Below, in pieces: positions 24,262 to 33,341 of a DNA stretch of 64,000 bases. Position numbers and translations under genes: made by a program. This DNA comes from Gracilibacillus caseinilyticus (lineage in GTDB: Bacteria; Bacillota; Bacilli; Bacillales; Amphibacillaceae), in assembly GCF_022919115.1 (NCBI RefSeq), contig NZ_CP095072.1:3162001-3226000 (forward strand), written 5' to 3'. The notes below the pieces were generated by a model, which saw nothing but the letters and a program-made list of their open reading frames with translations, was not told the DNA's origin and did not search any database. Positions within the stretch are counted from its first letter, which is position 1. Each line of letters begins with the position of its first letter.

Positions 24262-25383
24262 ATGGAAGATGTGAAACAGAACTATTTTTATTATTTTCTT
24301 AACGAATTATCCCATGATTTAGCGGCAATTGCACGGGAATTAGAATTTAGCGTATTTTCCAGTCCGAGAACGATGTTGACTCATTCACGAGCATTTATCG
24401 AGAATCTTGTACAACGTGTATTACGAATAGAAGAAATTGATGCTGGGGAGTCCAACAATCTAAACGACCAAATCAAGTTATTGCAAACGAATGGATTGTT
24501 AACCGAGAGCCCATATGAAGCGTTGGATAGAATTCGACATTTAGGTAACCAAGCAGCTCACCAATTACGCGCATTTCGTTATCGTGAAGCACTGGAAGCT
24601 TGGGAAGCTTTATATGTTGTGATGAAGTGGTATGTGGAGGTGTATGGATCACCTTCCATTACCGTCCCAACCTATCAGGAGCCGAGCCTTACAACAGATC
24701 ATAAATACGACATTCAAGAACTAGAACTGAAATTACATGCATTGGAACAACGTCTTGTCGACCATTTTCAGTCTATGACAGAAACAGAGGTTCAAGAAGA
24801 GCGTCATTTCACTGAGCAAACTGTCAGTCTGCCTGGTGAAACAATTATTAGAACAATTACCTACAAGCAACAATCCATTGACATTCCCTATTTTTTGCGA
24901 GATGCATTCTTATTGCCACAGCGATTTGAAAATTCTACCAGATTTATGGTAGCTTTAGGAGGTGTCCAGCAAGCACGGATTATGAGTGAGCTTCCAGAAG
25001 ACTTGGAGGGCATTTCAACTTTCGTAAAACGATATAAGGCCGAAAATGAGCAGCAGATGTATGATGATTTAGTTCGATTTGTCAAGCAGGAATGGACCAG
25101 AAGAAAAATAGCACATCAACGTCCTGGAGAGCTTTTATTGTTTTTCCGAAATCAACACCTTATTATGACGGAACGTTTGGCCAACATTCCTTTAACTGAT
25201 TCATATTTCACGGGCTTTCCTTATTTCTTGCGGCAAATGCACCATGATGGAATCGAATATGTCGGACAATTGCCTCAGGAATTATTCATATTGGCTAAAT
25301 ACGACCGTGTCGGCTCCACAACAGTTGAAAAGTTCTTTACCCAAATACAAGCATTGGCGCAGGCAAACAACGAACACAAATAG
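24262..25383 (+). CDS. DUF4145 (HEPN-like) domain protein
   Basis: This 373-aa cytoplasmic protein has an N-terminal helical DUF4145 region (about residues 1-130): TMLTHSRAFIENLVQRVLR and the signature IRHLGNQAAHQLRAF. DUF4145 is a HEPN-like fold often joined to restriction enzymes or helicases. A short coiled segment (about 150-170) follows. The last 60 residues contain LPQELFILAKYDRVGSTTVEKFF, reminiscent of helix-hairpin or HRDC nucleic-acid binders, but that likeness is weak. No catalytic domain is seen and function is unknown. It lies in the accessory block, convergent with the YqcI/YcgG gene. Confidence 0.75.
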   Translation: MEDVKQNYFYYFLNELSHDLAAIARELEFSVFSSPRTMLTHSRAFIENLVQRVLRIEEIDAGESNNLNDQIKLLQTNGLLTESPYEALDRIRHLGNQAAHQLRAFRYREALEAWEALYVVMKWYVEVYGSPSITVPTYQEPSLTTDHKYDIQELELKLHALEQRLVDHFQSMTETEVQEERHFTEQTVSLPGETIIRTITYKQQSIDIPYFLRDAFLLPQRFENSTRFMVALGGVQQARIMSELPEDLEGISTFVKRYKAENEQQMYDDLVRFVKQEWTRRKIAHQRPGELLLFFRNQHLIMTERLANIPLTDSYFTGFPYFLRQMHHDGIEYVGQLPQELFILAKYDRVGSTTVEKFFTQIQALAQANNEHK

Positions 25384-25397
25384 TGAAGTCCACCATA

Positions 25398-26132
25398 TTA
25401 TCGATGGAAAGGACATTTTGATAATGAGCTGTTGTCATCTCGTAAAAAATATTGCCTCCATTCAAAGTTATCAGATTCACCGTAGCTATTTAATGCAGAG
25501 TGAATAGTGAGTTGGTCATAGTTATCTATCCGTTTTCTGATTTGTTGTTTTATCTTTTCTGCATGCTTTGGACTACTATTAAATTGCTCTAATACCCATC
25601 GAGGGGTGATAGCGAGCATGAAACTATCAAATTGTCTGCTCATCCGATTTTTATGTGCCGGTGTAGCGCAGAACATGAAATACCGCTCACCATGAAAACA
25701 ATACTCCCAAGCGGGATGGTGGGGGTCTGTTGGAATATCTGATGGCCATTCCTTCTCATCGTATTTATTTAGTCGTTCTAAATGATTCCAAAAGATTTTT
25801 TCGAAATTTTCTACTGATGGAGAAAGCTCAGCATTCTCAGAAATTTGAAAGAATATAATAAGCGAAGTATAGCGTCCATATGCTCTCGACTGTTTTGTGT
25901 AGGCTGTAAGCAATGCTGCTACATCGCGAATGGTTGAATCAACAGCAGGATCGCCGACAAAGCCGTACCGTAATTGATTCGTAGCAAAACCAATGGTTGC
26001 CGGAATGCATGGAAAGGGACGTTGCCGATCAGTCATTTTTTGTTTGAAGCTTTCCAAGACCGTTTGTTCCCAACTGGAAAGTTTTTGCTGATCGGGATAT
26101 TGATATAAACGAGTGATGGTAATCACCTCCAA
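25398..26132 (-). CDS. YqcI/YcgG family protein
   Basis: This 244-aa soluble protein matches the YqcI/YcgG family: RPFPCIPATIGFATNQLRYGF near the N-terminus, HPAWEYCFHGERYFMFCATP followed by AHKNRMSR in the middle, and the closing CPFHR. The family's role is not established; Cys and His spacing suggests a cofactor or metal site. It starts MEVITITRLYQY and converges with the DUF4145 gene, only 14 bp apart, with no clear terminator between. Confidence 0.85.
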   Translation of the reverse strand: MEVITITRLYQYPDQQKLSSWEQTVLESFKQKMTDRQRPFPCIPATIGFATNQLRYGFVGDPAVDSTIRDVAALLTAYTKQSRAYGRYTSLIIFFQISENAELSPSVENFEKIFWNHLERLNKYDEKEWPSDIPTDPHHPAWEYCFHGERYFMFCATPAHKNRMSRQFDSFMLAITPRWVLEQFNSSPKHAEKIKQQIRKRIDNYDQLTIHSALNSYGESDNFEWRQYFLRDDNSSLSKCPFHR

Positions 26133-26284
26133 CCTGTCGTGCTTTAGTATATTCCACTAACATGTCTTATGGGTGAATAACCAGATAAAATGGGTGATCG
26201 CCTAATAGATGATGTTTGAGCACATCAGACAAACGGGTATGATGAATTATGGAAGCAACATAAGGACTTGCTAGGAGGAATAAT

Positions 26285-26941
26285 GTGACAAAACAAGTTT
26301 TAATGGTCGTAACCAATCATACAAAAATAAGAGATCAGCATAAAACAGGGCTTTGGCTAGAAGAATTCGCCGTCCCTTATTTAGTATTTAAAGAAAAAGG
26401 TTACCGTGTAAAGGTGACAAGTATCGAAGGTGGAGAAGTAGCACTAGATCCGAACAGTGTCGAGGACAAGCCGGAATGGAATGAAGCAGAAGCAGAACTC
26501 AAAGATACTGCGAAGGTAAGTAAAGAGGATGTCCATGGATTTGACGCGATCTTTCTGCCAGGTGGTCACGGAACAATGTTTGATTTTCCAGAAAATGAAA
26601 CATTACAATATTTACTTCAGCAATTTGCTGAAGATAATCGGATCATTGGTTCCGTTTGTCACGGACCGGCAGGTTTAGTGAATGCCACTTATCGAAATGG
26701 TACGCCATTAGTGAAAGATAAGCATGTCACTTCTTTTACGGACAGTGAAGAAAAAGAAATGCAATTAGATCAATATATGCCCTTTTTACTGGAGACGAAG
26801 ATACGAGATAATGGTGCCCACTTCTCAGCGAAAGAAAACTGGTCTGATCATGCGATTAGAGACGGTTTTTTAGTAACAGGACAAAATCCGCAATCCAGTA
26901 AAAGTACAGCTGAAAAAGTAGTGGAGGCATTAGAAGTGTAA
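26285..26941 (+). CDS. DJ-1/PfpI family protein (Hsp31-like glutamine amidotransferase fold)
   Basis: This 218-aa class I amidotransferase-like protein has a nucleophile-elbow Cys in GSVCHGPAGLVNA (near residue 125), the glycine-rich FLPGGHGTMFDFPE segment and a KENWSDHAIRDG tail as in Hsp31-like proteins of bacilli. Members act as glyoxalases, deglycases or chaperones, and the exact activity is uncertain. The GTG start has AGGAGG 5 nt upstream. It is followed by its own terminator. Confidence 0.88.
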   Translation: MTKQVLMVVTNHTKIRDQHKTGLWLEEFAVPYLVFKEKGYRVKVTSIEGGEVALDPNSVEDKPEWNEAEAELKDTAKVSKEDVHGFDAIFLPGGHGTMFDFPENETLQYLLQQFAEDNRIIGSVCHGPAGLVNATYRNGTPLVKDKHVTSFTDSEEKEMQLDQYMPFLLETKIRDNGAHFSAKENWSDHAIRDGFLVTGQNPQSSKSTAEKVVEALEV

Positions 26942-26944
26942 AGA

Positions 26945-26975
26945 AAACCCCAAGCAAAACTGCTTGGGGTTTTTC
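26945..26975 (+). terminator. intrinsic terminator after the DJ-1 gene
   Basis: AAACCCCAAGCA / TGCTTGGGGTTT stem with a T-run right after the stop codon. Confidence 0.92.
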
Positions 26976-27014
26976 AAGTTTTATGGGTTAGTTAATGTTC
27001 TGTCAGTCAAACGA

Positions 27015-27218
27015 TTATCCAAAAAATAAATCAAGGATATTGGATCCTTTAGATGCTTGTTTATTATAAAACTCTGAATAACCGCAATCCTCACAGTATA
27101 CGACTAAAAATTGATTGTTTTGCACATCAAACATTTTCGATAATCCTGTTCCAGTCATCGACACTTCTTTTTGATTCGCATTTGTACTTCCGCATTTTAC
27201 ACATCCGTGCTGGCTCAT
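27015..27218 (-). CDS. zinc-ribbon nucleic-acid-binding protein (DUF2082-like)
   Basis: This 67-aa protein has two CxxC knuckles: CVKCGS near the N-terminus and CEDCGYSEFY near the C-terminus. Between them TGTGLSKMFDVQNNQFLVV matches the DUF2082 zinc-ribbon family, and it ends NILDLFFG as the family does. ATG 27218 with AAAGGAGAGG upstream is chosen over 27239. Function is unknown. Confidence 0.87.
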   Translation of the reverse strand: MSQHGCVKCGSTNANQKEVSMTGTGLSKMFDVQNNQFLVVYCEDCGYSEFYNKQASKGSNILDLFFG

Positions 27219-27268
27219 AAGTAACCTCTCCTTTTCCATTTACTTGTAAGTATACCAAATTTTTTGGT

Positions 27269-27303
27269 ATTGAAAAATGATTCCCGTCAGAATCATTTTT
27301 TCT
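27269..27303 (+). terminator. hairpin between divergent zinc-ribbon and patatin genes
   Basis: AAAATGATT / AATCATTTT with CCCGTCAG loop and a T-run. It lies upstream of both divergent genes, so it could end a short leader transcript or be an attenuator for the patatin gene. Confidence 0.5.
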
Positions 27304-27392
27304 TCCTATACAAAATGTATGATTGGAAATTATTTGTTTTTTGTTAGATAATGAGAAGAGATGAATATAATAAGAGTTTCGAGGCGATATAA

Positions 27393-28241
27393 ATGAAAAA
27401 TATTGGATTAGTATTAGAAGGCGGAGGCAGCAGGGGTGTTTTTACTGCCGGTGTTCTAAACTTTTTAATGGAACAGAATATTTACATACCATACGTAATT
27501 GGTGTATCTTCAGGAGCATGTAATGGATCCTCCTATATCTCCAGACAAATCGAACGCAATAAAAAGGTTAATATTGATTATGTCAGTCATCCAGATTATT
27601 TATCCTTACGCAACTGGGTAACAAAGAGGCAGTTATTCGGAATGGATTTTCTGTTTGATACGCTTCCTAATCAATTGGTTCCTTTTGATTATCACACATT
27701 CCAATCTGCAAAAGAAGAATTTGTCGTTGGTACAACGGATTGTTTAACAGGAGAGCCTGTCTTTTATAGTAAAGCGGAATATGCCCAGGATATGATGACG
27801 GTAATTCGTGCATCTAGTTCACTGCCTGTTGTAGCACCTCCGATTAATTTTCAGAGTCGAGTTTTAATGGATGGTGGTATAGCCGATCCGATTCCTATTG
27901 TACAATCGATGAAGGATGGCAATCAGAAAAATGTTGTTGTGTTGACTAGAAATCGTGGTTATTTCAAAAAGCGTGCAAGTCAAAACTGGTACATTAAGCG
28001 AAAGTACAAAGACTTTCCAGGATTGATTAAAGCGATTGAGAAACGTCATCAGGTATACAATGACACATTGCAGTATTTGTATGAACAAGAAAAACAGGGA
28101 AATGTTTTTATTATTTCTCCAAATGAGAAGTTAACAGTGGGCAGGGTAGAAAAAAATAAAAATAAATTGATGGATTTGTACAGGAAAGGTTATCAAGATA
28201 CGAAGAAACTGAAAGCCCCTTTACAAGAATTTTTAGCTTAG
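27393..28241 (+). CDS. patatin-like phospholipase (RssA/YjjU type)
   Basis: This 282-aa predicted serine acyl hydrolase has the oxyanion loop GGGSRGVF (residues 10-17), nucleophile motif GVSSG (37-41, Ser39) and the catalytic Asp in DGGIADPIP (about 159). It resembles YjjU-type bacterial patatins that act on lipids or acyl esters; the substrate is unknown. The C-terminal helix-rich region is Lys-rich. It is followed after 14 bp by a HAD hydrolase, probably in the same transcript. Confidence 0.92.
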   Translation: MKNIGLVLEGGGSRGVFTAGVLNFLMEQNIYIPYVIGVSSGACNGSSYISRQIERNKKVNIDYVSHPDYLSLRNWVTKRQLFGMDFLFDTLPNQLVPFDYHTFQSAKEEFVVGTTDCLTGEPVFYSKAEYAQDMMTVIRASSSLPVVAPPINFQSRVLMDGGIADPIPIVQSMKDGNQKNVVVLTRNRGYFKKRASQNWYIKRKYKDFPGLIKAIEKRHQVYNDTLQYLYEQEKQGNVFIISPNEKLTVGRVEKNKNKLMDLYRKGYQDTKKLKAPLQEFLA

Positions 28242-28255
28242 GGAAGGAAGAAACC

Positions 28256-28960
28256 ATGAAGACCATTATTTTTGATGTGGATGATACATTGTATGATCAG
28301 TCATTATCGTTTCATCATACATTTCGCAAGATTATAGCTAGCTATTATTCCTACGATGAATTGGATCAGATTTACCGTCGAAGCCGGGAGTATAGTGAAA
28401 TTTTATTTGACAAGAGTGAAGCAGGAGAAATTTCTATATACGAATGGCAGACAGGTAGAATTATAAAAGCGTGTCAAGATTTTAATATTGTCATTACTGA
28501 AGCGCAAGCAGCCAGCTTTCACCAGCAATACAAAAGGGAACAGGCCAAGATTCAACTTTTTCCGGAAATGGAACAGCTCTTAACTTATTTAAAAGATTCC
28601 GGTAAACAGATGGCAATATTAACGAATGGCGACACGGAACATCAGACAATGAAAATAAAGCAATTAGGTCTGGAGCAATGGATTCCAGCAGATCATATTT
28701 TTATTTCTGGTTCGTATGGAGTGGCAAAACCGAAATTGGAGATCTTTCAAGTGGTAGAACAAGCTCTTGGTTGTCATCCAGATGATACAGTCTATATTGG
28801 TGACTCCTTCGAAAAAGATATAGAAGGGGCAAAACATGTGGGGTGGAAGGCAATCTGGATGAATCATCGTAAGCGGACCGTTAGCAATACTGTTTACGAA
28901 GCAGACCAGGAAATACATCATGCCAGCGAATTGCTGGCACATTTTCAAGTAGCACGTTAA
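28256..28960 (+). CDS. HAD-superfamily hydrolase
   Basis: This 234-aa HAD phosphatase has motif I IFDVDDTLYDQS at the N-terminus, motif II AILTNGD (about residues 119-125), motif III Lys in GVAKPKLEIF and motif IV YIGDSFEKDIEGAK. The C1 helical cap places it near the YjjG/YfnB-type pyrimidine nucleotidases, but the substrate is not assigned. Part of a likely three-gene transcript, patatin-HAD-methyltransferase. Confidence 0.92.
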   Translation: MKTIIFDVDDTLYDQSLSFHHTFRKIIASYYSYDELDQIYRRSREYSEILFDKSEAGEISIYEWQTGRIIKACQDFNIVITEAQAASFHQQYKREQAKIQLFPEMEQLLTYLKDSGKQMAILTNGDTEHQTMKIKQLGLEQWIPADHIFISGSYGVAKPKLEIFQVVEQALGCHPDDTVYIGDSFEKDIEGAKHVGWKAIWMNHRKRTVSNTVYEADQEIHHASELLAHFQVAR

Positions 28961-28982
28961 TTCTCTAGGAAAAGGTGAATGT

Positions 28983-29711
28983 ATGAATAATCCGATCGAG
29001 AGTGTATTTGACCAGTTGGCCAGTATTTATGAGAATTCAGTCGATACAGATAGTCTATACAATACGGAATATGAACGACCAGCAATGATGAATCTATTAC
29101 CAAAAAAGATGGACGGGCTCAAAGTATTAGATGCCGGTTGTGCGGCAGGCTGGTATACCAAAACATTATTGCAACGAGGTGCAGAAGTAATTGCAATTGA
29201 TGTTAGTAAACAAATGGTAGAAGCAGCCAAAAGACGAGTAGGTGATCAAGCTGACATTCGCCAATTAAGTTTGGCAGAGCCACTCCCTTTTGAGCAAGAT
29301 CGTTTTCATTATGTTATCAGTTCCTTAACACTCCACTATCTGGAAGAATGGCAGCCGACATTTCGAGAATTCTCTCGGATACTAAAACCTGGTGGAAAAC
29401 TGCTGTATTCGATCCACCATCCTTTAACAGAGATTCGACTCGCTGAACAACCTGACTATTTTTCGGTAGAGGCTTATATTGATCAATGGAAAAAGCAAGG
29501 AGAGTCCTTTCAGGTTCCAATGTATCGAAGGCCGTTACAGCGAGTAATTAATGATACGATTCGTTATTTTAAGCTCGATCAGGTAATCGAACCATTACCA
29601 ACGGATGTGTTTAAACAACGATTTCCTGACAAATATAAAAAGATTCGGAAGCAGCCAAACTTTTTAATGGTTCAATCATCGGTAATACCTGACAATGATT
29701 CCAAGGCTTAA
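28983..29711 (+). CDS. class I SAM-dependent methyltransferase
   Basis: This 242-aa enzyme has motif I VLDAGCAAGWYTKTL (about residues 48-62), motif II VIAIDVSKQMVEAAKRR and the SSLTLHYLEEWQP and LKPGGKLLYSIHHP segments of the UbiE/Methyltransf_11 type. The substrate is unknown. It starts 22 bp after the HAD gene. Confidence 0.9.
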   Translation: MNNPIESVFDQLASIYENSVDTDSLYNTEYERPAMMNLLPKKMDGLKVLDAGCAAGWYTKTLLQRGAEVIAIDVSKQMVEAAKRRVGDQADIRQLSLAEPLPFEQDRFHYVISSLTLHYLEEWQPTFREFSRILKPGGKLLYSIHHPLTEIRLAEQPDYFSVEAYIDQWKKQGESFQVPMYRRPLQRVINDTIRYFKLDQVIEPLPTDVFKQRFPDKYKKIRKQPNFLMVQSSVIPDNDSKA

Positions 29712-29757
29712 AATACCCATATTTGGGGAACATCTCTATTAAGAGGAGGTAATGATT

Positions 29758-31083
29758 ATGAAATATGTGATTATTGGTGGTGTAGCAGCCGGAATGAGTG
29801 CAGCAATGGAAATCGTTCGAACAGATAACAATGCTGATGTAACCGTGTTAGAACGAGGTGCTGATTATTCCTATGGTCAATGTGGTTTACCTTATGTTAT
29901 AAACGGACTCGTCCCATCAACTGAATCTGTCATAGCACGTTCTGTAGAGACGTTTCGAAATAAATACGGGATTGATGCCAAAATACATACAGAAGTTATC
30001 GATATTGATGTCACCAGTCAGACAGTTCGGTATAGAGTGAATCAACAAGGCAAGCACGAAATTACATATGATCGTTTATTAATTGCTACTGGTGCAGATC
30101 CGATTATGCCAGAATGGGAAGGGAGTGATCTAGAAGGGATTCATTGTTTAAAAACAATACCTGACACAAAAGCTATTATGGCTGATTTATCAGAGAAAGT
30201 GGAGCAGATAACGATTGTTGGTGGTGGCTATATTGGCTTGGAAATGGCAGAAAGCTTCACTTCTCTTGGAAAAAAAGTAAGGTTGATACAAAGAGGAGAT
30301 CAACTCGCCAGCATTTTCGATAATGAAATGGCTGCTCTCATTGAAAATGAGGCGCGTAAGCACAATGTTGAAGTCATTTTAACGGAAGAGGTCACAGGTT
30401 TTAGCGGCAACCAACGAGTCCAGAAAGTCATAACAGATAAATCTCAGTATCCTAGTGATTTGGTTCTAATTAGTGCTGGAGTCAAACCTAATACAGAATT
30501 CCTTGCGCATTCTAATATCCAGCGTAATGAAGAAGGAGCTATTCGCGTTAATCCGTATATGCAAACTTCGGCAGCCAATGTTTTTGCAGCGGGGGATTGT
30601 GCGACAGATTATCATATTGTAAAACAGTTGGAAGATTATATTCCACTTGGAACGACAGCAAATAAACAAGGCAGGATTGCAGGAGCAAATATGGCGGGGA
30701 ATCCGTTAACGTTTAAAGGGATTGTCGGAACTTCTATTATCAAATTCTTTGACTTATCATTAGCGAGAACTGGATTAACGGAAGCAGAGGCGACGAAATT
30801 ACAAATACCGTATGAAGCACTTTCGAGAAAGAGCACTAATCATGCAGGATATTACCCTGGTGCTGATCTATTACATATCAAGCTATTATATCATCGCCAA
30901 ACCAATCAATTATTGGGGGGGCAAGTGATTAGTGAAGAAGGGACAGATAAGCGAATTGATGTACTTGCTACTGCTTTGTATAATAAAATGACAATTCAGG
31001 AACTGCAAGATCTGGATCTTTCCTATGCGCCACCCTACAACAGTGTTTGGGACCCTATTCAACAAATTTCCCGTAGAACTTAA
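29758..31083 (+). CDS. CoA-disulfide reductase-like FAD/NAD(P) oxidoreductase
   Basis: This 441-aa single-cysteine flavoprotein has FAD-binding [10 protein letters not shown] at the N-terminus, the redox Cys42 in [10 protein letters not shown], an NAD(P)-binding [11 protein letters not shown] in the middle and FAD site FAAGDCA. It fits the CoA-disulfide reductase/NADH oxidase group that keeps CoA thiols reduced in organisms using CoA or bacillithiol. No rhodanese domain is attached. The ATG at 29758 is better placed after GAGGAGG than the one at 29752. Confidence 0.9.
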   Translation: MKYVIIGGVAAGMSAAMEIVRTDNNADVTVLERGADYSYGQCGLPYVINGLVPSTESVIARSVETFRNKYGIDAKIHTEVIDIDVTSQTVRYRVNQQGKHEITYDRLLIATGADPIMPEWEGSDLEGIHCLKTIPDTKAIMADLSEKVEQITIVGGGYIGLEMAESFTSLGKKVRLIQRGDQLASIFDNEMAALIENEARKHNVEVILTEEVTGFSGNQRVQKVITDKSQYPSDLVLISAGVKPNTEFLAHSNIQRNEEGAIRVNPYMQTSAANVFAAGDCATDYHIVKQLEDYIPLGTTANKQGRIAGANMAGNPLTFKGIVGTSIIKFFDLSLARTGLTEAEATKLQIPYEALSRKSTNHAGYYPGADLLHIKLLYHRQTNQLLGGQVISEEGTDKRIDVLATALYNKMTIQELQDLDLSYAPPYNSVWDPIQQISRRT

Positions 31084-31226
31084 ATACAATGAAGCTTGTC
31101 ATAACCGAAGCGCGCGTACTAGAAAACGACCGGTTTTATTATGAAGTGATATAGAGTTGAAGCAAACTACGAAGTAATGCAACTATTTGCTAACAAGAGT
31201 TGAGTTGATTTTGACAGATTTAATGT

Positions 31227-31312
31227 GCTAGGATACCGCTCCGGCCAGCCACTCCGCGTCCTGCAGTTCCGTGGAGTCTACGTGGTTGGCCTGCGCTAAA
31301 GTTTAAGTTCTA
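31227..31312 (-). repeat. dispersed repeat family B, compact copy
   Basis: Inverted repeat GGCCAGCCA (31243-31251) and TGGTTGGCC (31283-31291) enclose GCGTCCTGC and an inner CTCC/GGAG pair. Read on the minus strand it matches the two outer parts of the copy at 11186-11391 almost exactly, but lacks that copy's central 21-bp hairpin. Confidence 0.8.
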
Positions 31313-31409
31313 CAACTGATAGAAGTGCTAGCATATTAATCTATTACATTAAGATCTATATAAAACAATTACATGAGGTGAAAAAAGCTTTGCACCAATG
31401 CTTATAGAT

Positions 31410-31629
31410 GTTCCAATCGTTGTGGAGTTTCACTTAAGCGTAGGAAATATGCGGAGACTCCGCATGCGTCAGTACGAGCTGAAGATCCACTTTATCTGTG
31501 CCTGTGTCTACAAGTTATCGCTTCGAAGTGAGCTTCTTCGGCACAAGGCAACAAAGAATTAGTCCAAGTAGTAGCCTAGCTGAAGCCGTGCCCAACAGGA
31601 CGCGGAGCATATTCCCTGAGCTTTGCTAC
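31410..31629 (-). repeat. dispersed repeat family A, copy 2 (220 bp, reverse)
   Basis: On the minus strand this matches 10861-11080 over its full 220 bp at about 85% by eye, sharing the GGGCACGGCTTCAGCTAGG, ACTTCGAAGC, GTAGACACAGGC and GCATATTTCCTACGC blocks. Confidence 0.85.
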
Positions 31630-31845
31630 GCACATAAAATATTTCATAATAGCAAAATTGTTATACAACTTCTTTCACATCGACAGTAATTAGAGTATAT
31701 AAGAGAATAACCGAAGATAATCTTCGTGATCATAAACTGCATATGATAGGATTTAGTTGCAATATGTTGCAACAATTGAAATGCTATCAATATTCCCCCG
31801 AACAATTGCTTAGAATTGTAGGTTAGTACCGTCATCTGCTTGCCT

Positions 31846-32961
31846 TTACTTTCCGATCCACTCTTTGATTTTTACCGCCAGTTGAAGTTTCGCTAGTGTT
31901 TGATGGTATGCCGGTAGTATGTCTGGATTTTTCGGAGGGTTCATCTGATCTAGTAAATATACAGTGTGCCAGTCTGTATACCAATCTTCCTTTTCGCTAT
32001 TCGGGTGTTGAATATCTGTCCAAACATCGCTTAGCTTCGGACTGAATAATGGTTTCAACCGCCAGGCAGCTGGAGTTTCCCTTTCTATTCTTATTAACGG
32101 ATCATGGCAACTTTCGCGAAAGACTGATGGCCAATAATCTTTTCTTGATCCAGAATGAGGCGTTTTAACCGCGAATTGATAAATGGCTGCATAATATTTT
32201 GGGTGAAATAATACTTGATAAAGTTGTTTTCCGATGTCAATTCGGTTAGGTAATGACTCAAAGCGATGGACATTTAACCCGACTAACTGGACCTTATGCT
32301 CTTTCTTGTAAGGAAACATAATTTGGTTCATTTGCATCATCTGCTGAACGATAAATTCGAGCGCCTCCATATTCGTTCTAGCATATTGTGGGTTGTTAAT
32401 GACACGGTTTTCGATGTAATTTTGTTCGTTGATAATCAAAGCATTGGTAATCAGAGAACGTTGTCTATTTTCATAAAAGTAATCCCATATCACTTTCATA
32501 AAGTAGGAAACTCCAAATAACGGAAGCATGTAAAACATATTCTTGCTAAGGCGGATACTCGCTTCGTATAAGCGCAACTGAGGATAGGCATCTTGAAATA
32601 TCAGCCAATTGTTCCGTTCTAAAAAATGAAAAAAGTATTGCTGCTGTTCTTTTGTCAGTAGTTTGGATAATAGACTGCCTTTAAGATCGGTCATATTCCA
32701 ACCGGCATTTCTTGATACCATATGCGCCAAAAAGCTCCATTCGACTTCTGGAAATTGCTGATAAAAGCGAAAATAAGCTTCTGTACGTGTGACGTTATTT
32801 CGATTATATTGTCTGGTGTCATGGTTAATCTGATTAATTAGTTTTTGCTCAGGTTCAGATAACTGATCTTTAATTGCGTAATAGCTTTTTTTGTTTTGTA
32901 ATCGATGTTTTATTATATTTAATGGATACGGAAGAGGATAAGATGGCTTAATGATTGCCAC
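31846..32961 (-). CDS. yppC: DUF2515 family protein (YppC-like)
   Basis: This 371-aa protein resembles the DUF2515 family, known from B. subtilis YppC. The N-terminal part has RNNVTRTEAYFRFYQQFPEV and MVSRNAGWNMTDLKGSLLS; the middle has FERNN-type aromatic segments and NALIINEQNYIENRVI. No catalytic motif or clear membrane anchor is recognised and the role is unknown. It is transcribed away from the SAM riboswitch region. Confidence 0.75.
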   Translation of the reverse strand: MAIIKPSYPLPYPLNIIKHRLQNKKSYYAIKDQLSEPEQKLINQINHDTRQYNRNNVTRTEAYFRFYQQFPEVEWSFLAHMVSRNAGWNMTDLKGSLLSKLLTKEQQQYFFHFLERNNWLIFQDAYPQLRLYEASIRLSKNMFYMLPLFGVSYFMKVIWDYFYENRQRSLITNALIINEQNYIENRVINNPQYARTNMEALEFIVQQMMQMNQIMFPYKKEHKVQLVGLNVHRFESLPNRIDIGKQLYQVLFHPKYYAAIYQFAVKTPHSGSRKDYWPSVFRESCHDPLIRIERETPAAWRLKPLFSPKLSDVWTDIQHPNSEKEDWYTDWHTVYLLDQMNPPKNPDILPAYHQTLAKLQLAVKIKEWIGK

Positions 32962-33151
32962 CGTCCTTTCAAATTCATTTTTCTAGAGTAATTTCTTCAG
33001 GTTAATCATTTATCTAGGATTGCTTTTAAACTGGGAGTTTATGCGGAGAATGAGGAAATTGTAAGACTTTTTGAAATTTTTTAACAAATATGGGTTGATC
33101 CAATCTCTGTTATGTAGTAATATGTGTTTGTGGTAATAATTTCAGATAATT

Positions 33152-33292
33152 TCTTATCCAGAGAGGCGGAGGGATTTGGCCTAATGATGTCTCAGCAACC
33201 AGTCTATACGAAGACATGGTGCTAATTCCAACAGATAAGAGGAATAAGTTTTTAAACGTTAAAGACCTTCTTCTTATAGGGGGTCTTTTTTT
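33152..33292 (+). promoter_or_regulatory. SAM-I (S-box) riboswitch with terminator
   Basis: The S-box core is clear: CTTATCCAGAGAGGCGGAGG (33154-33173), CAGCAACC, GGTGCTAATTCCA and CAGATAAGAG (33232-33241), with the P1 arms CTTATC and GATAAG. A terminator hairpin with AAAGACC and GGTCTTT arms and a T-run follows at 33260-33292. When S-adenosylmethionine is bound, transcription should stop before the methionine synthase-like gene. Confidence 0.97.
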
Positions 33293-33341
33293 ACTGGATA
33301 AGAATTATTGCAAACAATTAGCTGAAGGAGAGGATTGCAGT

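Larger units (their letters stand above)
31084..31845. other. 762-bp repeat-rich intergenic region
   Basis: Between the oxidoreductase and the convergent DUF2515 gene lie a compact family B repeat (31227-31312) and a reverse copy of family A (31410-31629). No supported gene is present; short open frames here are explained by the repeats. Confidence 0.75.

Noticed and set aside
24262-26132. Defence island or toxin-antitoxin pair
   Set aside because: The two genes converge rather than form an operon, and no nuclease, toxin or antitoxin motif is visible.
31498-31835. Two short open frames (63 codons each) in the 31 kb gap
   Set aside because: They fall partly in the reverse family A repeat and lack an RBS or a family match.
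33216-33341. N-terminal extension of the methionine synthase-like protein
   Set aside because: It would translate through the S-box and its terminator; the good RBS and homologous N-terminus are at 33342.
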